From NCBI RefSeq assembly GCF_037325665.1, contig NC_090246.1, forward strand, positions 36,207,232-36,271,231: a DNA stretch of 64,000 nt. The letters run 5' to 3'. Shown one piece after another: positions 63,901 through 64,000 of the stretch. The number at the start of each line of letters is the position of its first letter. The first letter of the stretch is position 1. Under the pieces are notes generated by a model. It ran no database searches. It was not told the origin of the DNA and saw only the letters and a list, made by a program, of their open reading frames with translations. This DNA is from Littorina saxatilis. Taxonomy: Eukaryota > Mollusca > Gastropoda > Littorinimorpha > Littorinidae. Position numbers and translations under genes: made by a program.

Positions 63901-64000
63901 AAGCCAAGGGGGATATTATCTTATGGTATATGCCTCAATATAAGGGATGGGCACAGGATGAGGAAGTTTGTGCATTGTTGTACAGGGGCTTCTTGTTGGA
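60678..64000. other. No supported genes
   Basis: C runs at about 60955-60992 and 61407-61431 produce proline-rich open frames that are artefacts. A fragment near 60165-60215 (TTTATATGGCGCAAATCCTA) resembles a common SINE-end sequence. The rest contains short open frames without splice signals or recognisable similarity. It may be 3' untranslated or intergenic sequence of the 56644 gene. Confidence 0.4.

Overview
The window looks like a repeat-rich, AT-rich piece of an animal nuclear genome, most likely a lophotrochozoan and probably a gastropod mollusc. Host genes are split into short exons with GT-AG introns of 0.1 to 13 kb. Introns and spacers are packed with tRNA-headed SINEs, MITE-like elements, a Tc1 element, a CR1/Jockey-type LINE fragment and long microsatellites. 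The clade call is inference from the repeat types and from the presence of ZC3H7-like and P2X7-C-like genes. No database search was possible.

Layout. Positions 1-3300 hold an AT-rich segment with scattered copies of a 15-bp motif, a 1.6-kb Tc1-like transposon (719-2319), and the last exon of an unrecognised plus-strand gene. Positions 3730-34977 (minus strand) hold the best-supported gene, a ZC3H7A/B homologue: TPR repeats at the N-terminus, then paired CCCH and CxxC zinc fingers. I could phase 15 coding exons into 834 continuous codons; the 3' end lies beyond the left edge. Its introns carry a 5.4-kb TTAA-flanked element with perfect 32-bp inverted ends (10932-16310), several SINEs and MITEs, and a SINE interrupted by a hAT-like element with a perfect 8-bp target duplication (25169-25745). 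Two of its splice sites are multiplied in tandem: eight 3' splice sites 43 bp apart (5821-6165) and four copies of an exon end plus 5' splice site 100 bp apart (32638-33000).

Positions 39913-41893 (plus) hold an unrecognised multi-exon gene, possibly sharing a divergent promoter with the ZC3H7 gene. Positions 42013-48066 (minus) hold a decayed gene for a P2X7-C-type cysteine-rich domain. One of its introns contains a piggyBac-like element (42745-46269) filled with about 2.8 kb of GA-rich satellite. Positions 48548-52316 are a cluster of non-autonomous DNA elements with 5- and 6-bp target duplications, one of which encloses an intact, spliceable-looking first exon. Positions 52630-53880 are a 5'-truncated LINE. 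Positions 54968-56083 carry a second dispersed 15-bp motif array. Positions 56644-60677 (plus) hold a complete-looking five-exon gene (411 codons including stop) for an unrecognised acidic protein with an in-frame KDAQK repeat and a duplicated penultimate exon. Positions 60678-64000 show nothing I can support.

The genes are unrelated neighbours, not an operon or cluster. The shared theme is structural: tandem copying of splice sites or exons and nested insertion of transposons inside introns. I see no retrovirus-like or LTR element.
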